Positions 36,566-47,722 of a stretch of 64,000 nt of DNA are shown one piece after another (within the stretch, counting starts at the first letter, position 1; each line of letters opens with the position of its first letter). Under the pieces are notes generated by a model, which searched no databases, had not been told where the DNA came from, and worked only from the letters and a program-made list of their open reading frames with translations. Source of the DNA: Parasphingorhabdus flavimaris (GTDB lineage: Bacteria > Pseudomonadota > Alphaproteobacteria > Sphingomonadales > Sphingomonadaceae); contig NZ_JABWMH010000002.1 in the NCBI RefSeq assembly GCF_013371215.1, positions 310,001 through 374,000 of the forward strand. The letters are read 5' to 3'. The translations under genes were made by a program, and so were the position numbers.

Positions 36566-37627
36566 ATGGCACAGCGAGTTTTTTCGATGAACGAGACGAT
36601 GAATAACGATATCATCCGGCATGCGTCTGCAATGGCCGGTAAAGCCTCGTTTATTGCCGATGATTTTGCTCAGGCGCTGTTCCCGCGAACCGACGTGTCC
36701 TTCAACGACCGCATGCGGTCCAATGCGCGGCAATATCTGCGCGCAACGATCGGACAGATCGAACAACGCATCTGCCGGATTGCGACGGACGAAATGGGCG
36801 TATCCCATGAAACGCTCGCAAAAATCGGGCAGGGCAGCGGCGGCCAGAGCTTTCGCTTGCTGGAGAATAGCGGCCTGCTCAAGACGACCGAGATCGTCCA
36901 GCATCTGTTCGTGAAAGCGCAGCAAGGCGAGCTGGCGGCCCGACTGTTGCAGAAAATCTCTCAACAGGATCTTGAAGCGACGCTGACGCGCCATCTGGAT
37001 CATGCCGATCCGGTTGTTGCCGAAGCTGCGATGGGGCTGCTCGTCGCTCAATCCAAATCCACCGGCGCGGCAGGAGAAATTTCCGCGAGCCTGGCCGATC
37101 TGCCCGCCGAGATTGCCTTTGCTCTCGCCTGGCCGGTAACCGCTGCGCTTGCCAGATTGTCCGGCCTGCCCGGATCACAGCTGCAACAAGCCACCGAGCG
37201 CATGCTTGCCGCACATGACGAAAGCGCCAGCGTGGCGCGCAAGTCGGACCGTCTCGCCCGTTTGCTCGAGCAGACTGCAGAGACCGGGGACGCCATTCCC
37301 CATCCGATGAAAGATGGCCTGTCCCTTTTCATCGCCCGGCTTGCACGGCGATCCGGCCTGACCAGTGACCAGATCATCGGCTTCACCGCCGAACCGAACA
37401 TGGTGCGCTTTGTCGTCGCGATTCGCGCGGCCGATTTTCCGACACAGGACGCCCTGTCGGTATTTGCGGCTCTCGATGGCGACGATCATATCCTCACCGC
37501 AGCAACTTATGGCGAGACCGACCAGGACCGGTGTCTCGCCTTGGTATCGAGCTGGGCAGCGCCCGGCGCCTATCAGAATGCCGAGCGGATTCTGGCCGAC
37601 GATAGCCTGGGCGATCAGGGAAAATGA
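36566..37627 (+). CDS. Helical repeat protein, possibly DUF2336 family
   Basis: 353 residues from ATG 36566; ATG 36587 is an equally good alternative and neither has a strong ribosome binding site. The protein is all-helical with repeated ~20-residue helix pairs ('LLQKISQQDLEATLTRHL', 'HADPVVAEAAMGLLVAQ'), like the HEAT-like DUF2336 proteins (COG5330) that in alphaproteobacteria often sit beside two-component genes. No catalytic motif is visible. The stop overlaps the start of the histidine kinase gene (ATGA), so the two products are made together and may interact. Confidence 0.65.
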   Translation: MAQRVFSMNETMNNDIIRHASAMAGKASFIADDFAQALFPRTDVSFNDRMRSNARQYLRATIGQIEQRICRIATDEMGVSHETLAKIGQGSGGQSFRLLENSGLLKTTEIVQHLFVKAQQGELAARLLQKISQQDLEATLTRHLDHADPVVAEAAMGLLVAQSKSTGAAGEISASLADLPAEIAFALAWPVTAALARLSGLPGSQLQQATERMLAAHDESASVARKSDRLARLLEQTAETGDAIPHPMKDGLSLFIARLARRSGLTSDQIIGFTAEPNMVRFVVAIRAADFPTQDALSVFAALDGDDHILTAATYGETDQDRCLALVSSWAAPGAYQNAERILADDSLGDQGK

Positions 37628-39006
37628 CGACGGCGGGCAAATTGGCCGATCCGGTGCGCGGAAAGGTCGATGCCGATGGCATATTGCTGTCGGCCGATCC
37701 GCGTCTGATGCGGCTCCATTTGCGTAGTGGCGGCGCTGAAGGCGGACCATTGGCCGTGCCTGAACTGGCAGAATTATGCCGGCTTAGCCGGCGGCTGGGG
37801 ATGAACCTGTCGCGACCGGCGCAAGCCTCCGATGACGAATGCCGGATCGATATGTGGGTCGAGACCCGACTTGCCGCGGCGGACAAGGACCAGCAGCTCG
37901 AACTCGAGATCATGGACTGGAAAGAGCGGCCGCATGAGGAGCCGGATCAAATGGATCCCGCCCGTGCACGTGATTTTGACCGTCTTGAAGGTCGCGGCGT
38001 GATCAGAACCGATGCGGCCTTGCGGATCATCGCCCGGCAAATGCCCGGCGATGCGGCTCAGGCCAGCGATGCCATTGGCCAGTCGCTGCTCGATATATAT
38101 GACGTCATCCCGCCTTCTGGCCACACGAGATTGATCGAGGCGGTGGCCGAGCGTCAGCCGGTTCGCAATCAGCGGGTACGGGAGAAGAGCGGCAGCCAGC
38201 AGCTTTATCTGCTGCAGGGGCAGCCGCTGATCGACAAGGTCGGCGTTTTTGCCGGATATCGTTTTTCTGCCACGCCCGAGAGTCCGGAAACCGGAGACCA
38301 GGCTGGCAAGCCGGTCGCTTCCAAGCTGATCAGTGACAGTCTGTTCGGTTTCCAGCTCGGTCCCGCTCTGCGTCAGCCGCTCGGCAAGATCATCGCCAAT
38401 GCCGAAACCATCAGCAGCAAGCTGGAAGGCCCGCTGCGCGGTGATTATGCCAGCTATGCCAAGGATATCGCCTCTGCGGGCCGCCATTTGCTCGAACTGG
38501 TCAACGACCTGTCCGACCTCGAGGCCATCGAACGACCGGAATTTACCGTTGCTGCCGACGATATTGATCTTGTCGACCTTGCCCACCGTGCAGCCGGTCT
38601 GCTCGCGGTCAAGGCTTCCGATCACCAGATCCGGATTGATCTTCCCAAGGAGGGCGAGACATTACCGGCGCGCGGCGAATTTCGGCGCTCTCTGCAAATA
38701 CTCGTCAATCTGATCGGCAACGCGATCCGCTATTCGCCCGACGGTTCGGTAATCAAGCTGCGCGTTTCCAAAGATCAGGAATTTGCCCGGATTTCGGTGT
38801 CCGACCAGGGCGACGGCATCGCACCGGAGGATCAGGACCGGATTTTCCAGAAGTTCGAACGGCTCGGCCGCTCCGGCGACGGCGGTAGCGGGCTTGGACT
38901 GTTTATCTCCCGCCGCTTGGCAGGAGCCATGGGCGGCAGCCTGACCGTGGCGAGCGCAGCCGGCAAGGGCTCTACCTTCACGCTGGCGCTTCCCAACCCG
39001 GAATAG
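37624..39006 (+). CDS. Histidine-kinase-like protein without phosphoacceptor histidine
   Basis: 460 residues, soluble. The N-terminal ~235 residues form a sensor region that may contain a PAS-like fold. The dimerisation helix reads 'FGFQLGPALRQPLGKIIANA' where kinases have SHELRTPL: Pro247 takes the place of the histidine. The ATPase domain is intact: N box 'LVNLIGNAIRYSP' (360-372), G1 'DQGDGIAPED' (394-403), F box 'IFQKFERLG' and G2 'GSGLGLFISRRLAGAMGG' (421-438). It can thus probably bind ATP but not autophosphorylate normally. It is convergent to gltA, with a strong hairpin between them. Confidence 0.8.
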   Translation: MTTAGKLADPVRGKVDADGILLSADPRLMRLHLRSGGAEGGPLAVPELAELCRLSRRLGMNLSRPAQASDDECRIDMWVETRLAAADKDQQLELEIMDWKERPHEEPDQMDPARARDFDRLEGRGVIRTDAALRIIARQMPGDAAQASDAIGQSLLDIYDVIPPSGHTRLIEAVAERQPVRNQRVREKSGSQQLYLLQGQPLIDKVGVFAGYRFSATPESPETGDQAGKPVASKLISDSLFGFQLGPALRQPLGKIIANAETISSKLEGPLRGDYASYAKDIASAGRHLLELVNDLSDLEAIERPEFTVAADDIDLVDLAHRAAGLLAVKASDHQIRIDLPKEGETLPARGEFRRSLQILVNLIGNAIRYSPDGSVIKLRVSKDQEFARISVSDQGDGIAPEDQDRIFQKFERLGRSGDGGSGLGLFISRRLAGAMGGSLTVASAAGKGSTFTLALPNPE

Positions 39007-39010
39007 GCAA

Positions 39011-39038
39011 AAAAAAGGGGAGCATGAAGCCCCCCTTT
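39011..39038 (-). terminator. Terminator of gltA (probably bidirectional)
   Basis: On the minus strand AAAGGGG-11 nt-CCCCTTT is followed by more T, giving a T-run of eight or more just after the gltA stop. On the plus strand the same stem follows the kinase gene, so it may stop transcription both ways. Confidence 0.8.
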
Positions 39039-39058
39039 CTCTGGAATTTCTAATGTCT

Positions 39059-40342
39059 CTAGCGCTTGTCGATCGGGACAAAGTCGCGCTTGGCCGGGCC
39101 GGTGTACAACTGGCGCGGACGGCCGATGCGCTGGCCCGGATCGGAAATCATTTCGTTCCACTGCGCAACCCAGCCGACGGTGCGGGCGAGGGCGAACAGC
39201 ACGGTGAACATCGATGTCGGGAAACCGATCGCCGACAGGATGATGCCGGAATAGAAATCGACGTTCGGGAACAACTTCTTGTCGATGAAATAGGGATCGT
39301 TGAGCGCCATTTCCTCGAGCTGCAGCGCCACTTCAAAGACCGGATCCTTGACCTTCAGCGTATCAAATACTTCACGCACCGTTTCCTGCATCACCGATGC
39401 ACGCGGATCGTAATTTTTGTATACGCGGTGACCAAAGCCCATCAGGCGGAACGGATCGTCCTTGTCCTTGGCGCGCTTGATATATTCCGGAATACGGTCC
39501 GGATGACCGATTTCCTTGAGCATGTTGAGCGCCGCTTCATTGGCGCCGCCATGGGCAGGGCCCCAGAGGCAGGCAATGCCGGCCGCGATGCAGGCAAACG
39601 GGTTGGCACCCGAGGAGCCGGCCAGACGGACGGTCGAGGTCGACGCGTTCTGCTCATGATCGGCGTGAAGGATGAAAATCCGGTCCATCGCTTTTTCGAT
39701 CGCCGGGTTCACTTCATATTCCTCGGCGGGAACACCGAAGGTCATGCGCAGGAAATTGCCGGTGTAGGACAGTTCGTTGTCGGGATAGACAAACGGCTGC
39801 CCGATCGAATATTTATAGGCCATGGCGGCAATCGTCGGCATCTTGGCGACCAGACGGTGGCTGGCGATCATCCGCTGGGCGGGATCGTTGATGTCGGTGC
39901 TGTCATGGTAGAAAGCCGACAGTGCGCCGACCACGCCGCACATGATTGCCATCGGGTGCGCGTCGCGGCGGAAGCCCTGATAGAAACCGCGCAGCTGTTC
40001 GTGCACCATGGTGTGGCGGGTGATCGTGTTGTTGAAATCGGCATATTCATCCGCGGTCGGCAATTCGCCACGGAGAAGAAGGTGCGCGACTTCCATGAAG
40101 CTGCTCTGCTCGGCGAGCTGTTCGATCGGATAGCCGCGGTGCAGAAGCACGCCTTCGCCGCCATCGATGAAGGTCAGCTCGGATTCGCAGCTGGCGGTCG
40201 AGGTAAAGCCGGGGTCATAGGTGAAGGCACCGGTCTGGCCGTATAATTTGCGAATATCCACGACGTCGGGGCCGACTGTGCCCGTCAGAACCGGATATTC
40301 GTGATCTTCACCATTGATGCTGAATTTTGCGTTATCGCCCAC
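39059..40342 (-). CDS. gltA: Citrate synthase
   Basis: 427 residues, the hexameric proteobacterial type. It condenses oxaloacetate and acetyl-CoA at the entry of the TCA cycle. Signatures: 'HAEHEQNAS'-type active-site region here reading '[20 protein letters not shown]', '[18 protein letters not shown]' and the citrate synthase signature '[14 protein letters not shown]'. The N-terminal domain with 'GKFTYDPG'-like '[20 protein letters not shown]' is characteristic of the NADH-sensitive class. It follows gltX by 27 nt on the same strand and may be co-transcribed. Confidence 0.97.
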   Translation of the reverse strand: MGDNAKFSINGEDHEYPVLTGTVGPDVVDIRKLYGQTGAFTYDPGFTSTASCESELTFIDGGEGVLLHRGYPIEQLAEQSSFMEVAHLLLRGELPTADEYADFNNTITRHTMVHEQLRGFYQGFRRDAHPMAIMCGVVGALSAFYHDSTDINDPAQRMIASHRLVAKMPTIAAMAYKYSIGQPFVYPDNELSYTGNFLRMTFGVPAEEYEVNPAIEKAMDRIFILHADHEQNASTSTVRLAGSSGANPFACIAAGIACLWGPAHGGANEAALNMLKEIGHPDRIPEYIKRAKDKDDPFRLMGFGHRVYKNYDPRASVMQETVREVFDTLKVKDPVFEVALQLEEMALNDPYFIDKKLFPNVDFYSGIILSAIGFPTSMFTVLFALARTVGWVAQWNEMISDPGQRIGRPRQLYTGPAKRDFVPIDKR

Positions 40343-40369
40343 GATATTGTCCTTTCTGCTCCTGAAAAC

Positions 40370-41812
40370 TCAGGTTTTTTCTATTTGATCTGCAAGACGG
40401 CCTAGCGATTCTTCTTTACCAAGAAGGATCAGGACGTCAAAAATTCCGGGTGAACTGGTGCTTCCTGTCAAGGCGGCGCGCATAGGTTGTGCGAGCTTCC
40501 CCAATCCCAGTTCGGCAGACTCCGCGATCGCTTTTATGACTTCTTCCGTTGCCTCGAGTGTCCAGTCTTCCAGATCAGTCAAGCCAAGGTGAATCGATTT
40601 AAGCAGCGTCCGTGCGGGATCGTCTAGCAGATTTTCTGCCCGTTCGTCGAGGCCAAGTGGTCTCTTTTTAAAGAGAAAAAGACTGGATTCGGCCAATTCG
40701 ATCAGATTTTTTGCCCGGCTTTTCAAAACCGGCATCGCCTGACCCAGCAATTCCTTGTCTGCTGGCGTCAGGGCCTGCGCCAAATCCTGCTCGATCCAGG
40801 GGATCGCGAGGCGAACCAGATCATTGTCGGCGGCATCGCGCATATAATGGCCGTTCAGATTCTGCAGCTTCTTGGTGTCGAAACGCGACGGCGATTTGCC
40901 GACGCCCGAAAGGTCGAACCATTCGATGGCCTGCGCGCGCGAGATGATCTCGTCGTCGCCATGGCCCCAGCCGAGACGCAGCAGATAATTGAACATCGCG
41001 TCGGGCAATATGCCCATGTCGCGATAGGCTTCTACCCCCAGCGCGCCGTGCCGCTTGGACAGTTTCGCGCCGTCATTGCCGTGGATCAAGGGGATATGCG
41101 CGTAGAGCGGTTCCGGCCAGCTCATCGCACGGATCAGGGCAAGCTGGCGGAAGGCGTTGTTGAGATGGTCATCGCCGCGGATCAGATGCGTGACGCCCAT
41201 GTCATGATCATCGACCACGACCGCGAGCATATAGGTCGGGGTGCCGTCGGAGCGCAGCAGGATGAAATCGTCAATCTCGCTATTCTGGACCGAAACATCG
41301 CCCTGGACCATGTCGGAAATGGTGACCTTGCCGGCCATTTCCGTCTTCAGCCGGATCGCAAATGGCGCGCCGTCGGGCGCTTCCGACGGATCGCGGTCGC
41401 GCCAGCGGCCGTCATAGCGCATCGGCTTTTTCTCGGCCCGCTGCTGTTCGCGCATTTCGGTCAGTTCTTCGGATGTCGCGAAACATTTATAGGCGTTGCC
41501 CGATGCCACCAGTTCATGGGCGACTTCGGCATGGCGTGCAGCGCGTTCGGACTGGAAGACGGTTTCGCCATCCCAGTCGAGCCCGAGCCAGTCGAGCCCT
41601 TCCGAAATCGCGTCAATCGCTTCCTGGGTCGAGCGCGCCTTGTCCGTGTCCTCGATCCGCAGCAGCGCCTTGCCGCCGTGATGGCGGGCGAAAAGCCAGT
41701 TGAACATGGCGGTACGAGCGCCGCCGATATGGAGAAACCCGGTCGGGGAAGGCGCAAAACGGGTTACGACCATATTTGTCTGTTTCGGCTGATTGGCATC
41801 ATTTGAATTCAC
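40370..41812 (-). CDS. gltX: Glutamyl-tRNA synthetase
   Basis: 480 residues from GTG 41812 (AGGGG about 10 nt upstream), or 467 from ATG 41773, where family homology begins but no ribosome binding site is seen. Class I synthetase: '[20 protein letters not shown]' is the HIGH region and '[11 protein letters not shown]' the KMSKS loop. It charges tRNA-Glu for translation. The C-terminal helical anticodon domain is complete. Divergent from comEC with a spacer of about 30 nt. Confidence 0.95.
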   Translation of the reverse strand: MNSNDANQPKQTNMVVTRFAPSPTGFLHIGGARTAMFNWLFARHHGGKALLRIEDTDKARSTQEAIDAISEGLDWLGLDWDGETVFQSERAARHAEVAHELVASGNAYKCFATSEELTEMREQQRAEKKPMRYDGRWRDRDPSEAPDGAPFAIRLKTEMAGKVTISDMVQGDVSVQNSEIDDFILLRSDGTPTYMLAVVVDDHDMGVTHLIRGDDHLNNAFRQLALIRAMSWPEPLYAHIPLIHGNDGAKLSKRHGALGVEAYRDMGILPDAMFNYLLRLGWGHGDDEIISRAQAIEWFDLSGVGKSPSRFDTKKLQNLNGHYMRDAADNDLVRLAIPWIEQDLAQALTPADKELLGQAMPVLKSRAKNLIELAESSLFLFKKRPLGLDERAENLLDDPARTLLKSIHLGLTDLEDWTLEATEEVIKAIAESAELGLGKLAQPMRAALTGSTSSPGIFDVLILLGKEESLGRLADQIEKT

Positions 41813-41843
41813 GCTTGCTTGGCCCCTGTGATAGGTTTGGGAA

Positions 41844-44066
41844 ATGCGGGATGGATTGAGCCCGAATGGCACCATGGGTACCGGTTCCGGTTCGATTGGT
41901 CTCGCCCTTAGCATGCTGTTTCATCCGCGACAATTGCTTGAATGGCTGCGGCGAAAAAGGCCGCTCGAAACGCTCGAGAGCCTGCTCGAAAAGGAGCGCG
42001 ACCAATTGCCTCTATGGTTGCCGGTGGCGCTGGGATGCGGGATTGCCGCATGGTTCAATCTGGCTTCTCCCGCTCTGTGGCTTGCCTTCGTCTGCCTTTG
42101 TATTTCGCTCTGTCTGTTCGTCCTGATGCGGGGGCAGGGGAGCCGCACCGGCAGCGCGCTTGTCCGGTTTTTCCTGTTCGCGGCTTTGGGTTGCGGTCTG
42201 ATCTGGCTACGATCCTTTCAGGTTGCTGCTCCGGTGTTGGACCGGCCCCTCGTCACCCGTTTCAATGCCGAGATCGAGCGGGTGGAACCGGTATTGGCGC
42301 GGGACATGGTGCGGCTGGTGCTGGCAACCGGAGAGGATTCTCAACTGCCGCCGCGTGTCCGCGTCAATGTGCCGCTCGAGCGGGCCAAGCCCGAACTGCA
42401 ACAGGGCGCGGTGATAGAGTTGCGCGCACGCCTGATGCCACCAGCAATGCCGGCGCTGCCGGGGGCTTATGATTTCTCCGAACGGGCCTGGTTTCTCGGC
42501 CTCGGCGCGACCGGCCAGGCACTGGGCGACATCAGAATATTGCGTCCGGCCGACCCTCTCTTCGCATTTTCCGCCTATCGGCAGCGGCTGTCGGCCCATG
42601 TCCAGGAGCAAATGCCCGGGGCAGCGGGCGCAATCGGGGCCACGCTGGCAACCGGCGACCGCGGCGCGATCAGCGAGGCCGATGCCGAAGCGATGCGGCG
42701 CAGCGGTCTGGCGCATCTGCTCTCGATCAGCGGGCTGCACGTGACCGCGGTAGTCGGCGCGATCTATCTGCTGGTGCTCAAGACACTAGCCCTGTCGCCG
42801 CCGCTGGCGCTGCGTTTTCGCCTGCCGATCGTGGCCGCAGCCTGCGCGGCGCTGGCGGCGGTCGGCTATACGCTGATGACCGGGGCGCAGGTGCCGACGA
42901 TCCGGGCCTGCGTCGCCGCCCTGCTGGTGCTGGTGGCGCTGATGATGGGGCGCAGCGCGATCACCCTGCGGATGGTCGCGGCGGGGGCCATGTTCGCGCT
43001 GATATTCTGGCCGGAATCGCTGGTCGGGCCGAGCTTCCAGCTCAGCTTTGCGGCGGTCACCGCGATCATCGCGCTGCACGAACATCCGCGGGTCAAGGCG
43101 CTGGTCATGTTGCGCGAGGAACATTTCATCCGCCGGGCCGGACGTTTCATATTCTCGCTGTTCCTCACCGGCCTGGTGGTCGAGATCGCGCTGATGCCGA
43201 TTGCCCTATATCATTTCCACAAGGCCGGCCTTTACGGCGCTTTGGCCAATATCATCGCTATCCCGCTGACAACATTTGTCATCATGCCGCTGGAGGCGCT
43301 GGCGTTATGGCTCGATGGCGTCGGACTGGGGGCACCGGTCTGGTGGCTTTGCGGCAAGGCGCTGGGCAGCCTGATCGCGCTCGCCCATTTCGTCTCCAGC
43401 CGGCCCGGCGCGGTGACGATGTTGCCGTCTATGCCGGTCGCGGCCTTCGCCATGGTGCTGTTGGGAGGGCTGTGGATTTGCCTGTGGCGGGAAGGATGGC
43501 GCTATCTCGGGCTGCTCCCGGTTCTGACCGGGGCGCTGATGATCACGGCCAACCGCGCACCGGATATTTACATCACCGGTGACGGCCGTCATGTCGGTAT
43601 CCGCAACGATCGCGGGGAACTGGCGATGCTGCGCACCGGTGGCGGCGATTTCATCCGCGATATCATGCTGGAAAATGCCGGTGTGGACGGAGAATCGCAG
43701 GCGCTCGAAAGCTGGCCCGATGCCAGGTGTAATGACGATTCCTGTCTGGTCAGCCTGGCCGGAGGCGACCGCAAATGGGTGTTGCTGGCGACCCGCAGCT
43801 CACGTTATATCTCGGCTCTGGCCTTGTCTGCCGCTTGCCGGCGGGCCGATATCGTGGTCAGCGACCGCCGATTGCCGGCCAGTTGTCAGCCGAGCTGGAT
43901 CAAGGCCGACCGCAGTCTTCTATCGCGGGTCGGCGGTATGACGATTGATCTGGAGAAGCAGAAGGTCTCGACCGCGCTGGAATGGACCGGCAGGCATCAA
44001 TGGACCCGCTACCGGACCGTCAGGGATGACGCGCGGAGCCAGCCGGCGCGTCCTCCCGATCAATAG
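41844..44066 (+). CDS. comEC: ComEC/Rec2-family DNA uptake channel protein
   Basis: 740 residues. After an N-terminal soluble-plus-membrane DUF4131 region comes the competence domain: '[20 protein letters not shown]' and '[20 protein letters not shown]' (the family's signature), followed by a bundle of membrane helices to about residue 545. The C-terminal ~170 residues are a shortened extracytoplasmic domain without the zinc motifs of the beta-lactamase-like domain. The family transports single-stranded DNA into the cytoplasm; no other uptake genes are in the window. The last 7 bases overlap the end of lexA, which is convergent. Confidence 0.9.
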   Translation: MRDGLSPNGTMGTGSGSIGLALSMLFHPRQLLEWLRRKRPLETLESLLEKERDQLPLWLPVALGCGIAAWFNLASPALWLAFVCLCISLCLFVLMRGQGSRTGSALVRFFLFAALGCGLIWLRSFQVAAPVLDRPLVTRFNAEIERVEPVLARDMVRLVLATGEDSQLPPRVRVNVPLERAKPELQQGAVIELRARLMPPAMPALPGAYDFSERAWFLGLGATGQALGDIRILRPADPLFAFSAYRQRLSAHVQEQMPGAAGAIGATLATGDRGAISEADAEAMRRSGLAHLLSISGLHVTAVVGAIYLLVLKTLALSPPLALRFRLPIVAAACAALAAVGYTLMTGAQVPTIRACVAALLVLVALMMGRSAITLRMVAAGAMFALIFWPESLVGPSFQLSFAAVTAIIALHEHPRVKALVMLREEHFIRRAGRFIFSLFLTGLVVEIALMPIALYHFHKAGLYGALANIIAIPLTTFVIMPLEALALWLDGVGLGAPVWWLCGKALGSLIALAHFVSSRPGAVTMLPSMPVAAFAMVLLGGLWICLWREGWRYLGLLPVLTGALMITANRAPDIYITGDGRHVGIRNDRGELAMLRTGGGDFIRDIMLENAGVDGESQALESWPDARCNDDSCLVSLAGGDRKWVLLATRSSRYISALALSAACRRADIVVSDRRLPASCQPSWIKADRSLLSRVGGMTIDLEKQKVSTALEWTGRHQWTRYRTVRDDARSQPARPPDQ

Positions 44067-44752
44067 CGGCGCAGCAATCCGGCCATCTTGCCCTGGATAC
44101 GCACTTCGCCTTCGCCATATATCTGCGGCTCATAGGCGGCATTGGCGGGGTCGAGGCGGATGCTTCGGCCATCCTTGCGGAGATATTTCAGCGTCGCTTC
44201 TTCCTCGTGGATCAGGGCGACGACAATCTCGCCATCGCGGGCGATTTCGGTTTTCTGGATGAGCGCATAGTCGCCATCGAGGATACCGGCATCGATCATC
44301 GAATCGCCGGACACTTCCAGCGCATAATGTTCGCCGGGGCCGAGCAGGGCGGCAGGCACGCTGAGCGCCGACTGGCCTTCCATCGCCTCGATCGGTGCGC
44401 CGGCGGCGATCCGTCCGTGCAGCGGAATTTCCAGCACATCATTATTGGCAGCCGGAGCAGGGCTTGAAGCAACTTCGCGCACCGGTGTGTCGGGATGCAG
44501 CGATATAACATTGGAAGGCTCCGCTTCGTGCACGCCGCCTTCCGGCAGTTTCAGCACTTCCAGCGCCCGCGCGCGGTTGGGCAGGCGGCGGATGAAGTGC
44601 CGCTCCTCGAGCGCGCTGATCAGCCGGTGAATGCCGGACTTGGACTTGAGCCCGAGCGCTTCCTTCATCTCCTCGAACGACGGCGAAACGCCGCTGTCCT
44701 TGAGTTTTTCATCAATGAAGCAGAGGAGTTCATGTTGCTTTTGCGTTAGCAT
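44060..44752 (-). CDS. lexA: LexA repressor
   Basis: 230 residues from ATG 44752 (AGGA 8 nt upstream). SOS regulator that cleaves itself when RecA filaments form. N-terminal winged helix '[17 protein letters not shown]' and '[20 protein letters not shown]'; cleavage site Ala117-Gly118 in '[11 protein letters not shown]'; catalytic Ser151 in '[11 protein letters not shown]' and Lys189 in '[10 protein letters not shown]'. The linker is long (residues 70-105), as in alphaproteobacteria. An SOS box sits 20 nt before the start, so it is autoregulated. Confidence 0.96.
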   Translation of the reverse strand: MLTQKQHELLCFIDEKLKDSGVSPSFEEMKEALGLKSKSGIHRLISALEERHFIRRLPNRARALEVLKLPEGGVHEAEPSNVISLHPDTPVREVASSPAPAANNDVLEIPLHGRIAAGAPIEAMEGQSALSVPAALLGPGEHYALEVSGDSMIDAGILDGDYALIQKTEIARDGEIVVALIHEEEATLKYLRKDGRSIRLDPANAAYEPQIYGEGEVRIQGKMAGLLRRY

Positions 44753-44771
44753 GTCCAGTATCCTGTTCTGG

Positions 44772-44786
44772 GAACGAATACGGAAC
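44772..44786 (-). promoter_or_regulatory. LexA (SOS) box
   Basis: Read on the lexA strand, GTTCCGTATTCGTTC fits the alphaproteobacterial consensus GTTC-N7-GTTC exactly. It ends 19 nt before the lexA ATG, in the position expected for autorepression. Confidence 0.88.
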
Positions 44787-44923
44787 AATTAAGAAACAAA
44801 ACGGGGGAAGTCAAGCGGGAAGCGCATGCGGGCCTTGTTGTCGGAGCAGAACGGCGAATCCCTGTACCCGCAGCGGATCATTCCCGGCTGTGGCCACAGC
44901 GATCTCGTGTAAGCTCAGTCAGA

Positions 44924-46135
44924 TCAGCCCGAGGCGCGCTTGAATTCGATCAGTTCCGATTTTGTTTTGGGCACGGGCTCTTCCAGATGGTCGTCTCCGG
45001 CATTCTCTACACGGTTTCGGCCATTCGACTTGGCCCGGTAGAGGGCAGCATCGGCGCGTCCGAATAACTGCTCATAAGTCTCCCCGCCATGTGCTGTGGC
45101 CACGCCAAAACTCGCGGTCAGACGGACATCGTTGCTTAGGCTGTCATGCTGGAGATCTTCGAATGCTAGTCTGATTCGGTCGGCCAACTGCACCGCAGCG
45201 TCATTGGGGCAATTCCAGATCGCGACGCAGAACTCCTCTCCGCCGATTCGGCCTGCGGTGTCGCACCCACGCACCATCTCTCTAATGAGTTTGCCAATGC
45301 CCGCGATCGCCTGGTCGCCCGCCTGGTGTCCCCAGATATCATTGACTTTCTTGAAGTGGTCGATATCGGCCACCACCAGGCTGAGCGCTCGCTGCTCCTT
45401 CTGCGCGCGATCGAGATGGCTTCGTATCGATTCCTCGAACGCACCCCGATTGCGCAGCCCGCTTAAGGCATCAAGCTCGCTGCTTTCACGCAGCGATGTC
45501 GTCCATTCGTCGATCGTGGCGCCGATCAGAACCGTTGCGGTGGTCACGCCTTTCACCCCGAGCACAAGCCCGATCAGCGAGTAGTAGATCGAGTCCCGAT
45601 AGACCTCGGCCGGGATCGTCTGCTCAAACAACAGGGTCAAGGTTGGCCTAACGAGGAAATCGGCGGCTTGGAATGCCATCACCGCGATGATCGCGACATC
45701 GATCACAGTCCGCCGCCGCGCGTTGAGGAGCGTCGTGACGCCCATGGCGAACATGACACCATAGCCCATATTGACGATGATCAGTCGCGCGCCGACGTCA
45801 TTAGAAAAGCTTACAGCCACTGTTAGCAACAATGCGCTGATGAGGTAAACTACGGCCATGCTTCCGAGATGAAGCCGCTGTCCGGCACGCTCGCAGACCG
45901 ATACAAGCATCGCAGTCGTGCCCAGAGTGTAGAACAACTGCGTCGTATGGAAGAGGTAGAAAGTATCGGCCGGCAGCAAATGTGTGATCAGATATCCGAC
46001 CGCGGATAGGGCAAAGGCAATGCCGTATCCGAGCACGTGACGCTTCATGCGCCCTACGCGCCAAAGCACCACGAAGGTCGCCGCGAAAAATAGCACCATG
46101 AGCGGCGTTACCAGTCCGAGAATTTGCGTCTGCAT
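44924..46135 (-). CDS. Membrane-bound diguanylate cyclase (GGDEF)
   Basis: 403 residues. Six or so membrane helices fill residues 1-205 ('LVTPLMVLFFAATFVVLWRV' at the N-terminus), followed by a GGDEF domain: 'DALSGLRNRGAFEESI', 'VVADIDHFKKVNDIWGHQAG', active site 'AGRIGGEEFCV' and 'RADAALYRAKSNGRNRVE'. The inhibitory I-site RGCD lies exactly five residues before GGEEF, so product feedback is likely. It makes the second messenger c-di-GMP at the inner membrane. No EAL domain. It stands alone between lexA and moeA, with longer spacers than its neighbours, which may hint at later insertion into a conserved block. Confidence 0.92.
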   Translation of the reverse strand: MQTQILGLVTPLMVLFFAATFVVLWRVGRMKRHVLGYGIAFALSAVGYLITHLLPADTFYLFHTTQLFYTLGTTAMLVSVCERAGQRLHLGSMAVVYLISALLLTVAVSFSNDVGARLIIVNMGYGVMFAMGVTTLLNARRRTVIDVAIIAVMAFQAADFLVRPTLTLLFEQTIPAEVYRDSIYYSLIGLVLGVKGVTTATVLIGATIDEWTTSLRESSELDALSGLRNRGAFEESIRSHLDRAQKEQRALSLVVADIDHFKKVNDIWGHQAGDQAIAGIGKLIREMVRGCDTAGRIGGEEFCVAIWNCPNDAAVQLADRIRLAFEDLQHDSLSNDVRLTASFGVATAHGGETYEQLFGRADAALYRAKSNGRNRVENAGDDHLEEPVPKTKSELIEFKRASG

Positions 46136-46537
46136 CGACCTTTTGTGCCCCTTTCCCGGTAGTTTAGGCGAATAAGGTTAATGGCGCGTTTCGGAACCGG
46201 ACTTTGTTCGTCGATTTTTGATCGTCTCAAACAGTTGGCGGCCTCGACAAACCCGCTTTGCCCCGAGCCGTCCAGCGCTCTGCCTGCGCGCGGTAATTTT
46301 CATTCCCTTCCGATCGGTCTGAAGGACGCGCCCGATGATCTCATGATTTGCCTATGTCATGAGAAGGATGATCGAGGCTTTCTTTGGACCATATCCGCTT
46401 CCCACCATATCGCCGTCCTTCAACGCGATTCAGCAGCGTGCCGATAGTGAGCGAAGATCAACCAGGACCATAATAAATTTTGTGAGAAAGTGGTAGTAAA
46501 TTACTGCTAAATATAGTTCTTATGTAGAATCTTCCCG
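46136..46537. other. Intergenic region between diguanylate cyclase and moeA
   Basis: About 400 bases. An 88-codon rightward frame (46181-46447) with AAGG before its ATG has no recognisable domain or signal and is not called. The last 70 bases are AT-rich. The promoter of the leftward cyclase gene should lie near 46140-46180. I see no RNA gene. Confidence 0.4.
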
Positions 46538-47722
46538 CTATATCCCAATATAGGGGACCATCTCGCCAACGTCAGCTGCCGGCGCATGAATCGGCCGGTA
46601 CAGCAGCGCATTGGACGCCGCCAGCACGGAAAGCTTGCCGCTATCCTGGCTATTGAACGCCATGATGCCCGCCTGATCGATCCTGGCCCTCAAAAACTCC
46701 GCGCGGGGGCCGTTGGCGGGGAGGGCTTCGCTGGTCGGGGCCTTGTGATATTCGGGCAGATATGTCTTGGCGCCGGCCATGAAGCGGACCAGCGGCAGCA
46801 GGAACAGGGTGGCTGCGACAAAGGCGGAGGCCGGGTTGCCGGGGAGCGCCAGGATCACGGTCTTGCCGAGCCTTCCGGCCATCACCGGCTTGCCCGGCTT
46901 CATCGCGATCTTGTAGAAATCAATGTCCGCGCCGAGCCGCTCGAACGCCGGGCCAACCAGATCATGATCGCCGACCGAAGCGCCGCCGATGGTGACGATG
47001 ATGTCGCAATCCCGCGCACTTTCCAGCGCCGCGCACAATGTCTCCATATCATCAGGGATACGGCTCAGGTTGCGCGTTTCTGCTGTCATTCCAGACAGTA
47101 AGCTTGCCACCATGACGTCATTACTGGCCGGTATCTGATGGGGGAGGGTTTCTGTTCCGGGCGCAACCAGCTCGTCGCCGGTCGAGACCACCGCGACCCT
47201 TGGCCGCTTGCCAACCGATAGATCGCCATAGCCCGCGATCACCGCCTGACCCAATGCGGCAGGGTTGAGCAGGCTGCCGGCAGGCAAACCGTTCTCGCCG
47301 CGTTTGAAATCGCCGCCCTTGTGCCGGACGTGACGGCCTCTTGCGGGCGAGGGCTCTGCGGTCAGGCGGATGGTGGCGCCGTCGGCGGCGACATTTTCCT
47401 GCATGACCACGCTATCCGCACCATCGGGCAGCAGCGCTCCAGTAAAAATACGGGCGGTTTCGCCGGCTTGCAGCGCGCGGCAGGGAGGGCTGCCGGCGGC
47501 GCATTCGCCGATCATTGTCCACGGGCCATCGCGGTCCTCGAAGCGGATCGCGTAGCCGTCCATCGCCGACATATCGGCCGCCGGTTGCTCGCGCCTGGCG
47601 ATCAGGTCGCTGGCGAGATAGCGGCCGAGCGCATCATGGACGGATAGGGATTCGGCGGGCAGGCGGGACGCCAGCGCGATCAGTCGCTGCTGGGCTTCGT
47701 CCAAGGGCAGCAAGCTGCTCAT
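46538..47722 (-). CDS. moeA: Molybdopterin molybdenumtransferase
   Basis: 394 residues. It inserts molybdate into adenylated molybdopterin. Motifs: '[17 protein letters not shown]' near residue 47, '[20 protein letters not shown]', '[14 protein letters not shown]', the MoCF signature '[17 protein letters not shown]' and '[20 protein letters not shown]'. All expected domains are present. Its ATG overlaps the moaC stop. Last gene of a trpG-trpD-trpC-moaC-moeA run joined by 4-nt overlaps. Confidence 0.95.
   Translation of the reverse strand: MSSLLPLDEAQQRLIALASRLPAESLSVHDALGRYLASDLIARREQPAADMSAMDGYAIRFEDRDGPWTMIGECAAGSPPCRALQAGETARIFTGALLPDGADSVVMQENVAADGATIRLTAEPSPARGRHVRHKGGDFKRGENGLPAGSLLNPAALGQAVIAGYGDLSVGKRPRVAVVSTGDELVAPGTETLPHQIPASNDVMVASLLSGMTAETRNLSRIPDDMETLCAALESARDCDIIVTIGGASVGDHDLVGPAFERLGADIDFYKIAMKPGKPVMAGRLGKTVILALPGNPASAFVAATLFLLPLVRFMAGAKTYLPEYHKAPTSEALPANGPRAEFLRARIDQAGIMAFNSQDSGKLSVLAASNALLYRPIHAPAADVGEMVPYIGI

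Noticed and set aside
46181-46447. 88-codon rightward frame before moeA
   Set aside because: Has a possible AAGG ribosome binding site but no domain, signal or helix pattern; kept only as part of the intergenic description.
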